Assembly: GCF_034190915.1 (NCBI RefSeq)
Contig: NW_026947507.1
Coordinates: forward strand, 20,437,501-20,501,500
From: Cavia porcellus
Lineage: Eukaryota; Chordata; Mammalia; Rodentia; Caviidae
Length of the DNA: 64,000 nucleotides
Direction: 5' to 3'
Part shown: positions 20,404-33,299 of the stretch, piece after piece
Layout of the letters: every line of letters begins with the position of its first letter
How positions within the stretch are numbered: the first letter of the stretch is position 1
Notes under the pieces: generated by a model
Seen by the model: the letters and a program-made list of their open reading frames with translations, nothing else
Told to the model about the DNA's origin: nothing
The model's database searches: none
Translations under genes and position numbers: made by a program

Positions 20404-21672
20404 TGTTATGATTTAAATCTAAAATGTCTCCCAAATGTCTCGTGTTTAGAGGTGGTGCTATCAGAAGGTGATTAGATCATGAGGACTCCAACTCCAACTC
20501 TAGATTAAGCCAGTGATGTAAGCAATAATGTAGTGACATTATGGGGAAGTGATGGAAATGTAACAGGAAGGGTCTGGTGGAAGGGCATGGGTTATGGACA
20601 CTTGACCTTGGGGACCCTCTTGTCCCTGGTTCCTTCCACTCACTCTTTGTCTCTCTTCCTGCTTCTTGACTGCCATGGGTTGAACAACTGTCCTTTGCCA
20701 CATTTTCTACCATGATGTTTCTGTGTTGCCTCTGGTGTTAACCCTTCTCAGGGATATCAGATCTTACGTGAGAGATACAAACTCTTCTTACATGTTATTA
20801 AGGAGGTAACAGCAGACCTGAGAGCTCTGCAGGATTAAAAAACAATGGATGATGGTGTATGCATGCGATTCCAACACTCTGGGATCACAAATATAGGCCC
20901 AGCATGGACAAGTTAGTAACTTAGCAAGAACTTGTCTCAAAAAAAATTGAAAACAAAAATTTTTAAAAGGACTGAGGATGTAGCTCAGTGTGAAGGCCCT
21001 GAGTTTATTCAATTATCTGAGGCCAAGCCTAGACCCCCTATCTCCCAAACGAGTATACAGCAAAAACTTAAATAAATGAGACAAGTGGTATGATTTTAGG
21101 GCTCCGGGAGGATCAAAACCCTCTGCACAATTTGAGACTTTGGTGACAAAGACAAATAAAATGGGCAGCCCATATTTAGTTTTTCAAGCAAGGGAGGGGT
21201 TAGGGTGGAAAACGCAGGAAACTGAACAGACCTTGGGAGTGGTTCAAATACTTTTCCAAGTAATATATTATGTTTAATTTAGGAGAACTATCTTATGTTA
21301 ATTTAGAGTAAGTATTTTAGGAGAAGATTCCATGTTTTATTTCCCTACAGGAGTGAAATGCCTACAACTACAGGCTTTATTTAGTTACTAGAATTGGGGC
21401 CAGGTATCCTCCGCTGTGACCTTATCTTGTCTTTTGAGGCATCTCTTTCTTTTCAGATTGGACACACCATAGCCATGCCACAGCCCTGCACATGTGTTCA
21501 ATTTCCAGTTTCAATGGCTCCCAACATTCATTCTTCAATCTGGTGCCAGAAGCAATGCAGTTATCTGATAATGAACTAAAACTTCTGAAAACCTGAACCA
21601 TAATAAATCCTTCTTCCTGTAACATCTTTTTCTGATGTATTTATCCACAGAGAAGAAAAACTGACTAATACA
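20404..21672 (+). repeat. MaLR-type LTR interrupted by later insertions
   Basis: It starts TGTTATGATTTAAATCTAAA at 20404, continues with GAAGGTGATTAGATCATGAG (20465-20484), and ends with AATAAATCCTTCTTCCTG (about 21602) and GACTAATACA at 21672, the start and end signature of mammalian MaLR LTRs. The LTR body breaks at about 20735 and resumes near 21440. The ~700 bp between contains a SINE dimer and about 400 bp of unidentified sequence. Confidence 0.7.
20837..21035 (+). repeat. B1-ID composite SINE inside the MaLR LTR
   Basis: A diverged B1 body (GATGGTGTATGCATGCGATT, AGCAAGAACTTGTCTCAAAA) is followed by an A-rich linker and an ID body (GGACTGAGGATGTAGCTCAG, GCCCTGAGTTTATTC). Same dimeric order as at 1862-2085 and (inverted) 36112-36318. 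Confidence 0.75.
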
Positions 21673-23659
21673 AAAACATTTCATGGAGATTAGCTATGTG
21701 GAATATAAAATATAGTACATATTGAATTATGTATAATATATATATGACATGCTATCAACAATTGTTAAGTACATATATGTGCAGTTGTTTTCTCAGAGTT
21801 CTGGTTGTTAAATATTACTAGCATATCTCTAGAAATTGCTTAAATTTTTCTAAAAATGTAACACAAGGATGCAAAATTCATTGTGGTTTTTCTAAGTTTA
21901 GCTCCACCTATATTTATTTATCTACCTATCTGTCTGTTTGTAAGGTCTGAAAATGTGCTGCTCATCTCTGATCTGAGGGTGCAAAAAGAATAGGTATTCT
22001 CTACTGCGCAACTCTAAATTCGTCCCCATCATGTTGGTGCCCAAACTGTACCTCACAGTATGTACATTTTATATCCATATTAACTATTAGAACTTGGCAT
22101 CTGACTAATTTTTGACAGTTAATATCCAAATGTCCCAGCAATATACAGTTATCCCATCAGATTAAAGGGAAGCTATGAAAATACATTACCCATTTAACAT
22201 ATATTTATTTTGTGTATTAGTAGTTAGTAGAAACATTAGTAAAATAACTTGACCATGTTCAGCTTCTTTTTTAGTTTATTATACTCTAGATAAAAATTTT
22301 TGATATGAGTACATGTAACTTGTGTCTAAGAAGGCCATTATAGCTCGCTAAGTCTAAAATTCTCCTATATAGACTTTGTTTGTGTGTGTGTGTGTGTGTG
22401 TGTGAATGTGTTTCAATAAGCTTCTCCAAAGCCAAACCCAATATACTGACACAGCAAGAGAGACCAAGCCCAGGAAAAACAAAGTTTATATTTCTGGCTC
22501 TAATAATGACTAAGGTCATTTTGTCAAGAAAACAAAATAAGATGTTGCTATGAATGGGAGTCCCTCATGGAGCAATTTGCTGAATATATTTCAGGAGACT
22601 TTGAGTTCCTAAGGTAAGCCTTTTTTTGTTGTAAAGTGCACTGTTAACACATTTAATTCATAGTTTAAATCATTAGTGACAAGTTGAAGGGCATTTAATT
22701 TTTCACCTACTTTTAAAACCTTATGATCATAAATCATAAGAAGAAACCTAGCCACCAAAAATTTTTGTTTAGAGCATGGCTCACTTCCCTTTCATTATGC
22801 TTTGTGAGAGCAGATTTAAAATTAAACCTCAGAGGATTTCTTCCATGTTATCTTTGTATTTCTATTGTATTCTGTATAGTACACAGAAATATTGCCAAAC
22901 AGAAACGGTGGGGAAGGGGGAATTTTGAATACATAGTTACAAAAATATGAAAGTAATATGTTATATTGTGTTTCCCTGGATGACAGTGATGAATTGATGG
23001 ATTTCATTACCTAGAATAGAAATTTTTCAAAAGAGCAAAACAGAATAAATTAAGAAAAAGCTTCATCTGTTTTTTTTTGTTGTTGTTGTTGTTATTGTTT
23101 CTGTTGTTTCTCTACACTATGAGGTTCCTGTCAGATAACCACCAGTTGATTTTGTTGTTGCTTTTAAGGGAATTAAAAAATAAGGATGTGATCCAAATTC
23201 TCTGCTGAAGGTGTTAAAATTTAAATTAACTTTTCCTCAAAAGGACAAAATGGGCTAAAGAATATAAACAGATTGTTCAGTAAATATCTATATAGATCAC
23301 TCACCTAAATTATTTTCTTAAATGAAAGATAGAATTTTTAACTTTACTATTTAAAATTACTAAGGAGACTGCTATATTTCACTTTTCAAAGCTTTATATT
23401 AAGTAATGTTTTATTAGTAAGGTTAACCTTAGAGGTTTATCAAAAGACAGGATCCTTAGTGATTCATTTATAAGTAGTCTATAGCTTTTTTTGCTAGAGC
23501 GTTTTTGTATAGTGTAGAAATCCTTGAGACAGTAAGGGGTTCCGTATCTACTCAGGTTTACTCCGGTGGGACAGAAGATTGCTAACTCCCAGGAGCTGGA
23601 ATATCATTTTGTTGTTGTTGTTTAGCATATTTTTTGAGCACAAAATTATCTAATATAGC
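21673..23659. other. AT-rich stretch with (TG)12
   Basis: Single-copy sequence without a recognised gene. A pure (TG)12 microsatellite is at 22381-22404 and a TTG-rich tract at about 23070-23110. Short frames here are AT-driven. Confidence 0.45.
22381..22404. repeat. (TG)12 microsatellite
   Basis: Twelve uninterrupted TG units. Confidence 0.95.
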
Positions 23660-23664
23660 ACATA

Positions 23665-24640
23665 TTTTCCTTTTTTTGCATTTTTTAATTTTATTGATAC
23701 TTAAAATTACATCTTTTATTAGAGATACATAATGATCACATTATCATAGGGAATTTGTACCTTTACATAATATATCTGATTCTTCTTTTTTTCCTATTCC
23801 CATACCTTTCCTTTAATCCCTCTTTTTCTCCTTATTCACAAAAATTCTGTTTTCAATTCTTCTATTATTTTTTGATGTCCCTTCCTTCCTTCCCCTTCCC
23901 CTCTCCCTTGTCCCCCTTCTCACTTGAATATTCTCTTCCCATTTCCCAACCTCTTTTATATATTTTGGTCTTTATTTATACTTTCATTTTCTCACAGCAG
24001 AAAAATGATGCAACACTGACACATATATGTCTGATTTACTTCACTTAAGAGTATAGTCTCAAGTGCATCAACTTGCTTAGAAATATCTCAGAATTATCCT
24101 TCTTTATGGCAAAATTATAACCCACTGCATAAAAAAAACCCCACATTTTCTTTATCCCATTCATTGATTGGTGGGCATTTGGACTGTTTCTAAGATTTAG
24201 CTATTAAAAACTGTGCCATTATAAATGTGGAGGTGCACACATCACTGTATTATAATGCTAATTCTTTTGGGAAGATACCAAGAAGGATAATAGCTAAGTC
24301 AAACGGGACCTCCAATCCTAGTTTTATGAGAAATCTCTATACTGATTTCCTGTGTGGTTGCACCAGTCTACACTCCCATCAACAGCGGAGAAGTGTTCCC
24401 TTTTCCCCACTCTCCTCCAGCATTTGTTATTGATTGATTTCTTGATGACAACCATTCTTTCTGGAGTGAGATGGAATCTCAGCTTTGTTTTAATTTGCAT
24501 CTCTTAAATGATCAGTGACGCTGGACATTTTTTCACATATTTATTTTCTGTTTCTACTTATTCATCTGAGAAGTTTGTATTGATCTGAGACACTCATTTT
24601 TGGATTGGGTCTCTACATTTCAGAGGTCTGATTTTTTTGT
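23665..24640 (-). pseudogene. LINE-1 3' part: ORF2 C-terminus and 3' UTR
   Basis: On the minus strand, 24560-24100 corresponds to the last part of LINE-1 ORF2 (downstream of reverse transcriptase): the plus strand has GTTGCACCAGTCTACACTCCCATC and TTCATTGATTGGTGGGCATTTGG, antisense to the conserved cysteine-rich and WNQPNC-like blocks. The 3' UTR runs to a T-rich tract near 23670. The frame is broken by stops; it is an old 5'-truncated copy. T-runs at 24640-24656 separate it from the following LTR. Confidence 0.75.
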
Positions 24641-24661
24641 TTTTTTTTTTTTTTTTGAGTT

Positions 24662-25006
24662 TGTCATAGTTTATGTCAGGAGCCCCCGACCCTCATGCAA
24701 TTATGAACTCCACCAAATCTAGCATTTGTGATTGTGTCTTGCACTCGGATTGGTGGTGTGAGTGCTATACCCACCTAGGGATAGAGCCAGTATAGATTGT
24801 AACAGTGGGAAGAAGGTGTTCTCTCTCTTGTCAGTTTGCGCTTTTCTGTTTGCAATCAGCAATGAATGGTGGCCTGCCATGCTACCCTGCCACTTGGAGC
24901 CAGCTGAGTATGGACCAAAACCTCCAACCTGTAAGAAATAAACCTTCCTTCATTTTGGGTGTTGGGTATTTTGTCCCAGCAACAAGAGAAAAGCAATTAA
25001 GACAGG
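24662..25006 (+). repeat. MaLR-type LTR, plus strand
   Basis: Diagnostic tail at the right end: CTGTAAGAAATAAACCTTCC, TTGGGTATTTTGTCCCAGCA, ACAAGAGAAAAGCAATTAAGAC. The middle holds GGTGGTGTGAGTGCTATACC, shared with the LTR at 53130-53513. The reading frame at 24805-25158 crosses it and is not a gene. Confidence 0.75.
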
Positions 25007-27334
25007 GTTCTTCATATGTTTTCTATAATAGTCCTTTGAGGAACAGCTGGCAAAGGTTTTTCCTACTCTGTGAGTTGTCTCTTCACTACTCTGTTGGTGG
25101 TTTATTTTGCTGTGTGAAAGAATGTTTTGAAGACAGGGTGTATTACAAACTAGAGTAGAGATGGATCTTATGGGAAAAACAAGGAAGCTCCCTAGAAAAA
25201 AGTTAATTCAGCCAACCTGTCACCTTACCTTGCTAACCTGAGATAAACCCCTGCGCTCAGCGCAATAGTATGGCTTGGTTGTTCCTCAATAAATTTGGGA
25301 GTTTGAGTCAGTTTGGAGCATAGTTTTAGTGAAGTACCTGACCCTCTGCAAAGATATTGTCTGTCTCTTGAGTTTTCATTCATGTCTCTATTGCAGTTTC
25401 CTGGCCCAAACCCAGCAGTATAGTTATTTCCATTATGCAATGGTAACTTGCATTCTATTTAAAAAACGTGCTTAAATTTTGAGAGGCCTCTTGTTTAATC
25501 ATTATTCCACTGCCTCAATTATAAATATTTTATGCACATATGAGGGAATTAGGCAGTTGTAAGTCAAAGCAAGATTGGTATTTGAATTTAAATGGAGCAA
25601 AATCTTCTTTTGTTAGGATGTTTTGTTTGTTTGGTTTTGAAAGCGTCAAATCTTTAACATAGAGGACTAATTTACATATTTTTCATTTGCCCCCAGTTTT
25701 TAATGAGAAAAGTATTAAACTCTTAAGAGTTACAAAGATGCTTGGTTAAGGTATGGAGTTTTAAAAAGGTTTTGAATGTTATCTGAAATAAAGCGTAAGT
25801 TGCATTCACTGGACAATCTTAACCTTCGAATGATTTTTTAAATCACCACTAGATGACACTATTGTATCCTCAATTGAGTTAGTATGGGTAGATATAAGAA
25901 ATCTCTTGTTTTGTCAGGCCAGGGTTAAATCTAGTCCCTTTATTTGATCCTATTTGCTGGTTCATGAAATGTCATGCAGACCAGCAGTCAATATAACTTG
26001 TTACTTTTATAATGATGAATTGACATAGTGATCATTACCGCTTGTTCTATATTGATACAGTTATTCTACATTGAAACAAAACCAAGGAATTCCAAACCAC
26101 ACTCTTCTATTGGTGCTGTGACTGTGTTCCTGCTGGTTGCCTACCTGGGAATTTTTCTCCCATTCTTTGTCAATTTTCTGTGGTCACTGGCTTAAAAGCA
26201 TAGTCATGGTTCCTCCTGCAGGATGGTACAGACTGCTTCTCTGGAAGCAACAGCAGAAGTACAGTGTATTTGGTTTATCTATCCCTTCACACTGCACATT
26301 AGTACCCACTAATGAAACTTTTTGAAGGATTTATATGAAAAGAAATTATCACATAGAAGGGAAGCAGCTTCAGATTAAATGTTAAATGTGCTTTTCACTA
26401 TCATCCAAAAGCTAAGCACTCAGACTTTAAAATTTTCATACTGTTAGTATTATAGATAGATAAGTTAGGCAGAAGATGGAAGGCAGCTGGAGAGACACTG
26501 GGTCCAGTCAGGATACAGTTAGGATGACCAAGCCTTTGTCAAATAAATAAGAATCTGAGGTCAATAGTTCATAAGAACAAGATGGACATTGAAGTCCAGG
26601 GATGTAATAAGCCAGGTGGCAAAAGATGATGCATAACCACTATGACAACTTCTGACCTATCTAATTGGAAAATCTTTCTTTTCTCTTGCTTTGTTCTTTT
26701 AATAAATCCCTAGGACTCATTAAAAGGGCAAGATGTACCAGTAGATTTATACTTGGTACGTTCTCAACTTCTCATTTCTAGCTTAAGTAAGCTTGTTTTA
26801 GTCCTATAGGTTGACCTTAGCTTGATTTAAAGTGATTTTGGTTCAGATCATTTTTTGGTGTAAAAATGCCTAAAGAGCGTCCTTGTGACTAGACATGGAA
26901 ATACAGGGTTGCTGGATTTTAGACTTGCTTTGCCACCAATCCTTTGTATCCCCCTAATTGTAACTTTTAGAATGAAAATGTTTATCATGTGCCATTAAAT
27001 GCGGGAAGTGTTTAACTTTTCATTTGTACAGAAACTTGCAGCTAAGAGTTGCTGTATATCCTGGAGGATACTTGGGACTTGGACTTTTTAGCAATGCTGA
27101 AAGTATTAGGGCTTTGGCAACTCTTTAGAGATGGACTAAATGCCTTTTGCATAAAAGGCTGTGCAGGAGTCTTTGGGGGCCAGGGAAAGAATATAATGGT
27201 TTTAATGTAATGTAATGTAATATCGATAGCCTTAAAACTAGTTCTTAAGGATTGTTAAGCCTGTTGTAGTGTTCAAGTTGTGAAATGATAAAAATAAGCA
27301 TGTCTTTGTGTCTAGAGACCAGTTTAAACAAATG
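25007..27334. other. Unclassified sequence
   Basis: No coding gene recognised. A segment around 26440-26800 with AATAAATCCCTAGGACTC may be part of an old LTR, but I cannot assign it. A GTAAT-rich short repeat lies at about 27203-27222. Confidence 0.35.
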
Positions 27335-27730
27335 TGTCTGGTTGCCAACTTAACAAGGAGTGGACTGTTACAGCTGACTCTTGTAACATGAGTAGTTTAG
27401 AAGCTTCACTAGGTAACTCAGCTGGGGCCAAGGCCCTCACTTTGTAAACATCTTAAGCCTGTGCAAGAGGAGGTCACAGAGAAGATGTGAGTGCTACACC
27501 CACACACGGGAGTGGTAGCCTTTTTACCACGAAAGGGAAGAAAAGAGACTTGCTCCCCACCTTTTGCTCCTGTTGCTTTTGCTGTCTTCTGCCAATTGAA
27601 CTGTTACTCCTACGCCATGCCACCATGCTTTGGAGCCAACTAATTATGAACTGCAACCTCCACAAACTGTGAGCTAAATAACTTCTTCTTTTCTTAATTT
27701 TGGGTATTGGGTATTTTGACTCAAAAATGG
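27335..27730 (+). repeat. LTR (MaLR/ERVL-like), plus strand
   Basis: It begins TGTCTGGTTGCCAACTTAAC and ends with CTGTGAGCTAAATAACTTC and TTGGGTATTGGGTATTTTGAC, like the other MaLR tails in the window. Retroviral internal sequence of a different class follows about 500 bp later, so the pairing of this LTR with it is uncertain. Confidence 0.55.
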
Positions 27731-28159
27731 TACCAAAACTCCTCCTTTATCCAATTCCTGAGATTCTAAAGGCATCACAAAACATGCTTCTCCTTCTTGC
27801 TGTAAGAAGCTGAGTACTTCAAGAGGAACTGTTGCAAAGGTTGCTACTACAAAAAGCTGCTTAACCCATGCCCCGTCTATACCGACGATTACTGGAAGTC
27901 AGACTGTTCTAAAAACAAAAAAAGTTTCTAGGGTCAAATGCATCTTACCAGCTAGTGCAACAGGACTGAAAGGTCCTTGCACACATAGCACAGTCATCTC
28001 TGTGGAGGAGCTCTGAGTAATCATGACACTGCTAAACACCAACCTCCTCAAACAGTATGACCATAAAAGGTGGGACTGAAAAGACTGTGGTAAGGTATTT
28101 TTCATAGCCACTTGTTGTACCTGGGATGACCTCTTAGTCACGTCTTTTTTTTATAACAG

Positions 28160-28520
28160 CTGAGCGTCCTGCTCTCCTCCCAGGATAAGGCCTTCTTTCA
28201 TGTAAATATTATCACTTACAAGTATCCTAAGCAGGATTTTTCATTCTGGTAGTGGAGACAGAGATAAATCCTATGGTATGGTCCATGAAGGGAAAACTAG
28301 GAGGAGCCCTATGCAGATCTAAAGACCCCACTTTGTTTAAAGACCCCACTTTGTTCCTTTACCATATGCAATACCTATTAAGACTAGAGGTCAGAAAAGG
28401 GCTACAGCCCGTTACTGATAAGTTAAAGGCACAAGGTTTTTGTACCCCTTGGAGCATAAGACTCATTTTTATCATCAAGGCATATAAATGTGGGTCTATC
28501 AGACCCCTATTTATTTAGAA
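28160..28520 (+). pseudogene. Class I endogenous retrovirus fragment (start of pol)
   Basis: The frame 28252-28518 contains, near its middle, a block (RKGLQPVTDKLKAQGFC, from about residue 49) that resembles the N-terminal part of gammaretrovirus-like reverse transcriptase, just upstream of the fingers domain. The homology is lost within about 20 further residues. There is no YXDD box and no integrase, and no LTR pair was established. An 18-bp direct duplication (28321-28356) adds a repeated KDPTLF. It is a dead remnant; 27731-28159 may be preceding retroviral sequence, but I recognise no domain in it. Confidence 0.55.
28321..28356 (+). repeat. 18-bp direct duplication
   Basis: AAAGACCCCACTTTGTTT is repeated immediately, with the last base T to C. 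In frame, it duplicates six residues within the retroviral remnant. Confidence 0.9.
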
Positions 28521-28598
28521 TATTTTTATTGGGGAACTATTTATTATAATTTTTGTGAGTTTTATTACATTAAACAATGAATACTTAACAGGAAAAAA

Positions 28599-28750
28599 AT
28601 TATGTGGTAGTGCACACCTGTAATTCCAGCACTCAAGAGGCTAAGACAGGAAGATTGTTGTGGGTTCAACCAGCCTGGGCTACAAAGTGAGCTCCAGCCC
28701 AGCCTGAACTACATAGTGAGGCCTGGTCTCAAAAAGGCAGAAAAAAATAT
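28599..28750 (+). repeat. B1-type SINE
   Basis: TGCACACCTGTAATTCCAGC, AGCCTGGGCTACAAAGTGAG, then the duplicated block CAGCCCAGCCTGAACTACAT and GAGGCCTGGTCTCAAAAAGG. Derived B1 with the internal duplication and a short A-rich tail. Confidence 0.9.
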
Positions 28751-29239
28751 TGGATTTTTGGTATTTATTATTTATTTAAAAACATCAAATTTTCAACATT
28801 GACTGCTCTAGATGCTCCAGTCCTAAGTTTTCTGATTGGACACTTTCACTTTATACTTAAGTGAAAGAAATGGCATGGCCTTTGGTGTTTGAACACCAGA
28901 CCAGGAACTCACCAAGGAGCTGGTGGGATATCTAAGTTGCAAACTAGACATAGCTGCAAAAGGATGGCCTGCCTGTTTTAGGGCAGCAACAGCAGTGGCT
29001 CTTTTAATATCAGAAAATTTTAAGTTGGTTCTGAAGCCAAAGGATCAGAAAAGGAACGTAGAAAAACCCAAGAGATAGCTGAGAAGACTGTATGCAATGT
29101 TACAGTGAGACTATGTAAAACCATAAGGTATGGTTGCCTTGTCATGGAACCACTCAGGAAAATCATTTCTTCTTGACAAGTGCTTAGAGTTGAAGCAAGC
29201 TGTGTCAACTACAGAACACTGTTAGGTAGAAGAGGGTTA
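28751..29239. other. Unclassified sequence
   Basis: No repeat or gene recognised. A short minus-strand frame (29020-29208) has no support. Confidence 0.35.
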
Positions 29240-29990
29240 TGGAATAAGAACTGGTGGTCAACTTAACGCCAGCTGGATTATATCAGCATGGCACTGAGAG
29301 AAGATGCTCCACCTGAGGGAAGTTGGCAGCATAAACAGGTGGAGAAGGAGAAGGAGGGCGTTACTGCATTGAGGCCTTTGGGTCTTTTTATGAGTTGCTG
29401 TTTGAGCTGTTATATTCTCTTGGAAAAGCTTTGGTCCTCACATCAAGCATTGTTTTTTGGCTCTGGAGGGAAGGCATTTATTGTTTGGTCTCTAGGATAA
29501 ACTCATCATGCTGGCTCCCTGGCATGTACCCAACCGTGCTTGTTGTCGGAGGAGCTCGGAGCCTCCATGTCACTGAGGATGACTGTGGTGCCTTTTAGGA
29601 CAGCCCTGGTCTTTGTTGTGAGTGTGACTTTTGGGCTCCAGCATAAAACCCTCATCCCGCCAGCACAGCTCCTTTACCCTGCTGGCATAGATTTTCTGAC
29701 TTGCACTGCTGACCTTTGGGCCTTCGCAGCACGGATCTGAAAAAGAGACTGGTGTGAGTCCTTCTTGTGGGCTCTGGACTCCAGTTGGACTCATGGGAGG
29801 CATTGTCATGAGCTCTGGGTTTTCATCTGGACTCATGTGGGACACTGCTGTGGGATTCAGGCTCTTGACTAAATATTGTATGTCTTTGGTGTTACAGATA
29901 GATTTCCTACATTTTCTTGTGTTACCTCCTGGTGACCATTATAAAAATAATATTATAAACTCCATGTCCTGATTCTAATTGTTCTCTGTG
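29240..29990 (+). repeat. Probable ERVL-like LTR or related repeat
   Basis: It starts with GGTCAACTTAACGCCAGCTG, like the start of ERVL (MLT2-type) LTRs, and shows repeated GGCTCC/GGACTC blocks (for example GGGCTCTGGACTCCAGTTGG near 29769) typical of their middle part. The end is unclear. Open frames in it (29288-29500, 29395-29598, 29570-29845) overlap on both strands and match no family, so I do not call a gene. Confidence 0.4.
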
Positions 29991-30571
29991 CACAACCCCT
30001 GACTACAACAAAGAGCAAAAGCAAAAGCAGAAATTTAGGAATGGGCTCTTGATATCCTTACCACCAAACTGATAGCTGTGTTTATATGTATGTGGTTTTT
30101 TGTTGTTGCTACCTTTCGCTTTCTGTGATATTACAGATTATAAGGACTGCCACTAGACTTCCCGTCCAATGTTAGAAAATTTGATATATCACAAAATTTG
30201 GTCTCCTCTGACATTTGGAAAAACAAAGATTGTTGATTGTTTAGGTTTTGAGTTGATGAGTAATACTTAGAATTTAGTAGCTTTGTTTTTCAACAGGGGA
30301 GATATTGTAAATCATAGAATATAGCATGATTTTTACACAGAATGAACAACAGAAATTTCTATCCTTTTTGCTGTTTGGCAAAATAGGCAACGTCCGGGGA
30401 ATGTTATGAAGTGGCTAGCGGAAGAGAGTTCAGTGTTCTTTGATGTGCTTGGATATGACTGGTTAATGGATTTATATTATTGCCATACAGAAACTACAGC
30501 TGTGGGCCACACCACCATTCCTTCAGTTGCCAGCTATCTCTTTGGATTAAACCAAAAGTAGATAAATACTG
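29991..30571. other. Unclassified sequence
   Basis: Nothing recognised. It contains a short CpG-bearing patch (GGCAACGTCCGGGGAATG near 30388) without other promoter signs. Confidence 0.35.
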
Positions 30572-30965
30572 TCGAAACTTGTCTTGTTTCCTGACACTCA
30601 AATTAAAGAAGGAAGGGTTTATTTGGCTCATAGTTTGTAGAGGTTTCAGTTCATAGTCAATTGACTCCAAGGCAGGGTATTGTGGCAGATGGGCATTGCA
30701 GAGGAGAAATGATCCATAGCAAGAGGCAGATGAGAGAGCACAGTAGACCTCTTTCTGTCCTTTACATTTTATGCAGGCTATTTTAGAGTGGGTGTGGCAT
30801 TCACACCCCTAATCCTAGGAAGAACTATGCCAAACCTATCAGTGGACTGATTTAGTGATTACACATCCTTAATACCAGTATCACACTCTCTACATCCAGT
30901 CACATCTGAAAAGCCCCACTACAAGTGCCTGAGACTTTGGGGGCATCTAGACACAGACCATAACA
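30572..30965 (-). repeat. MaLR-type LTR, minus strand
   Basis: On the minus strand it starts TGTTATGGTCTGTGTCTAGA at 30965 and ends with the AAATAAACCCTTCCTTC tail near 30610 and GTGTCAGGAAACAAG. Solitary LTR. Confidence 0.7.
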
Positions 30966-31082
30966 CATTCATACATAAATACATAAATGGATTTCTTATA
31001 TTGATTATTCTAAAAATTATCTCACAAAGCTTGTCCACATTCATCCAGGAATAGTTTATAAAAACTTTAAAATAAAAGTTTG

Positions 31083-31242
31083 GAGCTGGACATGGTGGCA
31101 CACTCCTGTAACCCCAGCACTCAGGAGGCTGAGGTAAGAGGATCATTGCAAGTTTGAGACCAACCTGGTCTACAAAATGAGCCCAAGGCCATCCAGAACT
31201 GCATAGTGAGATCTTGTCTCAAAAATAGATAAATAAAAAATA
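31083..31242 (+). repeat. B1-type SINE
   Basis: GAGCTGGACATGGTGGCACA, TGTAACCCCAGCACTCAGGA, GACCAACCTGGTCTACAAAA, GCCATCCAGAACTGCATAGT, then TCTTGTCTCAAAAATAGATA. Derived B1 with a simple A-rich tail. Confidence 0.9.
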
Positions 31243-31567
31243 AGAGCTGGAGGACCTAACATTGTAAAATTACATAATTATAACATACTGGAAATACTGT
31301 GAAGGAACCTCTTGCTTATTTTGAAGATGTAATGCAAAATGTTCTGTTTTTAATCCACACTGATTTTATGCTATCATATTCATTTATTCTTCCTTTACTT
31401 TACAAACCTCTTGACTCTTGACTGTAATATAGATCTGTACATGGTTCTGAGATAATTAACTCAGAAGGATTAATATTTAGGGTTAAGAATATCACAATCA
31501 AATGATAACAGCAAAATACAACTCCTACATCATGTAATGTTGCAACACAGTCTGTGTGTTGGGTCTT

Positions 31568-31691
31568 AGAAATGATAGAGGTGGGCTGGGGATTTAGCTC
31601 AGTGGCATAAGTGCCTGCTTTGCAAGCATGCAGTCATGAGTTCGATCCCAGGTACCAAAAAAAAAAAAAAAAAAAAAGAAAGAAATGATAG
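31568..31691 (+). repeat. ID-type SINE with target-site duplication
   Basis: The element (31583 to about 31680) starts GGGCTGGGGATTTAGCTCAG, with an A box TAGCTCAGTGG and B box GAGTTCGATCC, so it could be read by RNA polymerase III. It ends CCCAGGTACC plus an A-run of about 22. AGAAATGATAG lies on both sides (31568-31578, 31681-31691). tRNA-Ala derived. A young copy, not a functional tRNA. Confidence 0.95.
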
Positions 31692-33230
31692 GGGATTTGA
31701 GGTGTCAGAGATGCCTTCATAGAGAAAATTACTGCCATGCAAAAATTTCATCATCCTCTAAATATTTTGATGAAATGTAAGGGCATCGTAAGAATAAAGG
31801 AAGCAAGAATCATTTTATTTCTCTTATTTTTAAACAAATTCAAATCTGATTTATTTTATATCAATGGCAATACTCTCTATGGAAGCATTCCCGGCCCCAT
31901 ACCTCATTCCCCTTTCTTATCTTTTCCTTTCTTCTTCCTATTTTCTTCCCAAAATCCTTAGCGCACATATTCTTTTAGAAAAGAGAGCCTTTTTATGGCT
32001 TTTGCCTAAAAACCTGACAACCTGGGTTTCATGCATCAGTTTCCCCATTTTTTATTCTATCTAGCTCCTGGCATTAAGTTCTCTTCTAATTCTACTTCTG
32101 TATGGTTTCCATATGCTTATGGAAGACTTGTTTGCAGTCAGGCCTGTAAGTTCACCATTTCATTGTTAATTTGCTCTATTTCACTCAATTTAACTCCATG
32201 ACTCTTGGGATCATCGATGTTAATTCTGTAACTGTGAAGAGTTTAATATGTTTTAAAGAGTTTAAGAAGTTTTAAACCTGCAAGTGTAAAAGTTACATTA
32301 TCATGCTCATAGCTAGATAGACGATGTAGATATGGATATATATATAGAGAGATAGGTGTAGATATAGATATAGATATAGGTACATCTGTATGTGAATGCA
32401 CATATAAACAGAAACGTCAGTAAAATAAAGCCTCTGGACTTGAGAGCCACCTGTGGTCAGCTCATAGAGTATGTATTCTTTCCTTATGCTGAAGTTTCTC
32501 ATTGAAAGATACAGCAATGATCACATAAACCTGAAGGAGCTGGACTCATTTAAAAGAAACAAACAAATTGAGAAATTGCATTAGAATTTCTGGGGATGGG
32601 GCAGAGGAAGAGAAATTGACTGACAGGAACTTCTAACCTAGAAAATAAACAAATCTTGTTTTGGGGGAGGAAGAAAAGATCTTTACCTAAGGATATAATC
32701 CATGGACACTGGAAGATAAGAAAGCTGTTGTTAGAATTTATTGTTCCTAAAATATGAACAAAATACCTCTCTAGAATCGAGAAAAGAGTTTCTTTCTTTG
32801 TACAGTGTCCATTTCCATGGTTTGCGATGATTCTGACAATTCAGGAGTGTAGAAATACCCAGAGATTATCTTGCAAAGATCAACTGCTATAAAACCTCTA
32901 TAATTTCTATTGTGAACATTCTACTTTGTAATCACTTGCTCCTATTTTCTAGATCACTCTCTTTAGTACACAAGCTAAAATATTTCTTGTTTTCTTCAAG
33001 ATGTCCAATGCAATTCAGTATTTGTTTATGTTTTGAAAAACTAGCCAACCAACTATCTACTTCTCCATTTCTCTTTTAATTATAATATTTCATTATTATC
33101 ACTGGCCACGTAATTATCTGTTTCTATTTTTCCTCTATTTTGGAAATACTTCAGATTAAAAGTAATCACACAACTGAAATAAACATTTTGATTTAATTTA
33201 ATTCATTTGATTTAATTCATTTAAATAAGT
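31692..33230. other. AT-rich stretch with a GATA-rich microsatellite
   Basis: A (GATATA)-like simple repeat lies at about 32330-32385. No gene or transposon recognised; short frames are low-complexity. Confidence 0.45.
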
Positions 33231-33299
33231 AGGATATTTACTAACAAGACTGTGGCTTCTTTAGAACACAGACCTTTGAAATTATGTCCTTTAGCCTCA

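Noticed and set aside
31583..31655. A tRNA gene
   Set aside because: A and B boxes are present, but the sequence is the 5' body of an ID SINE with poly(A) tail and target-site duplication, and cannot form a standard acceptor stem.
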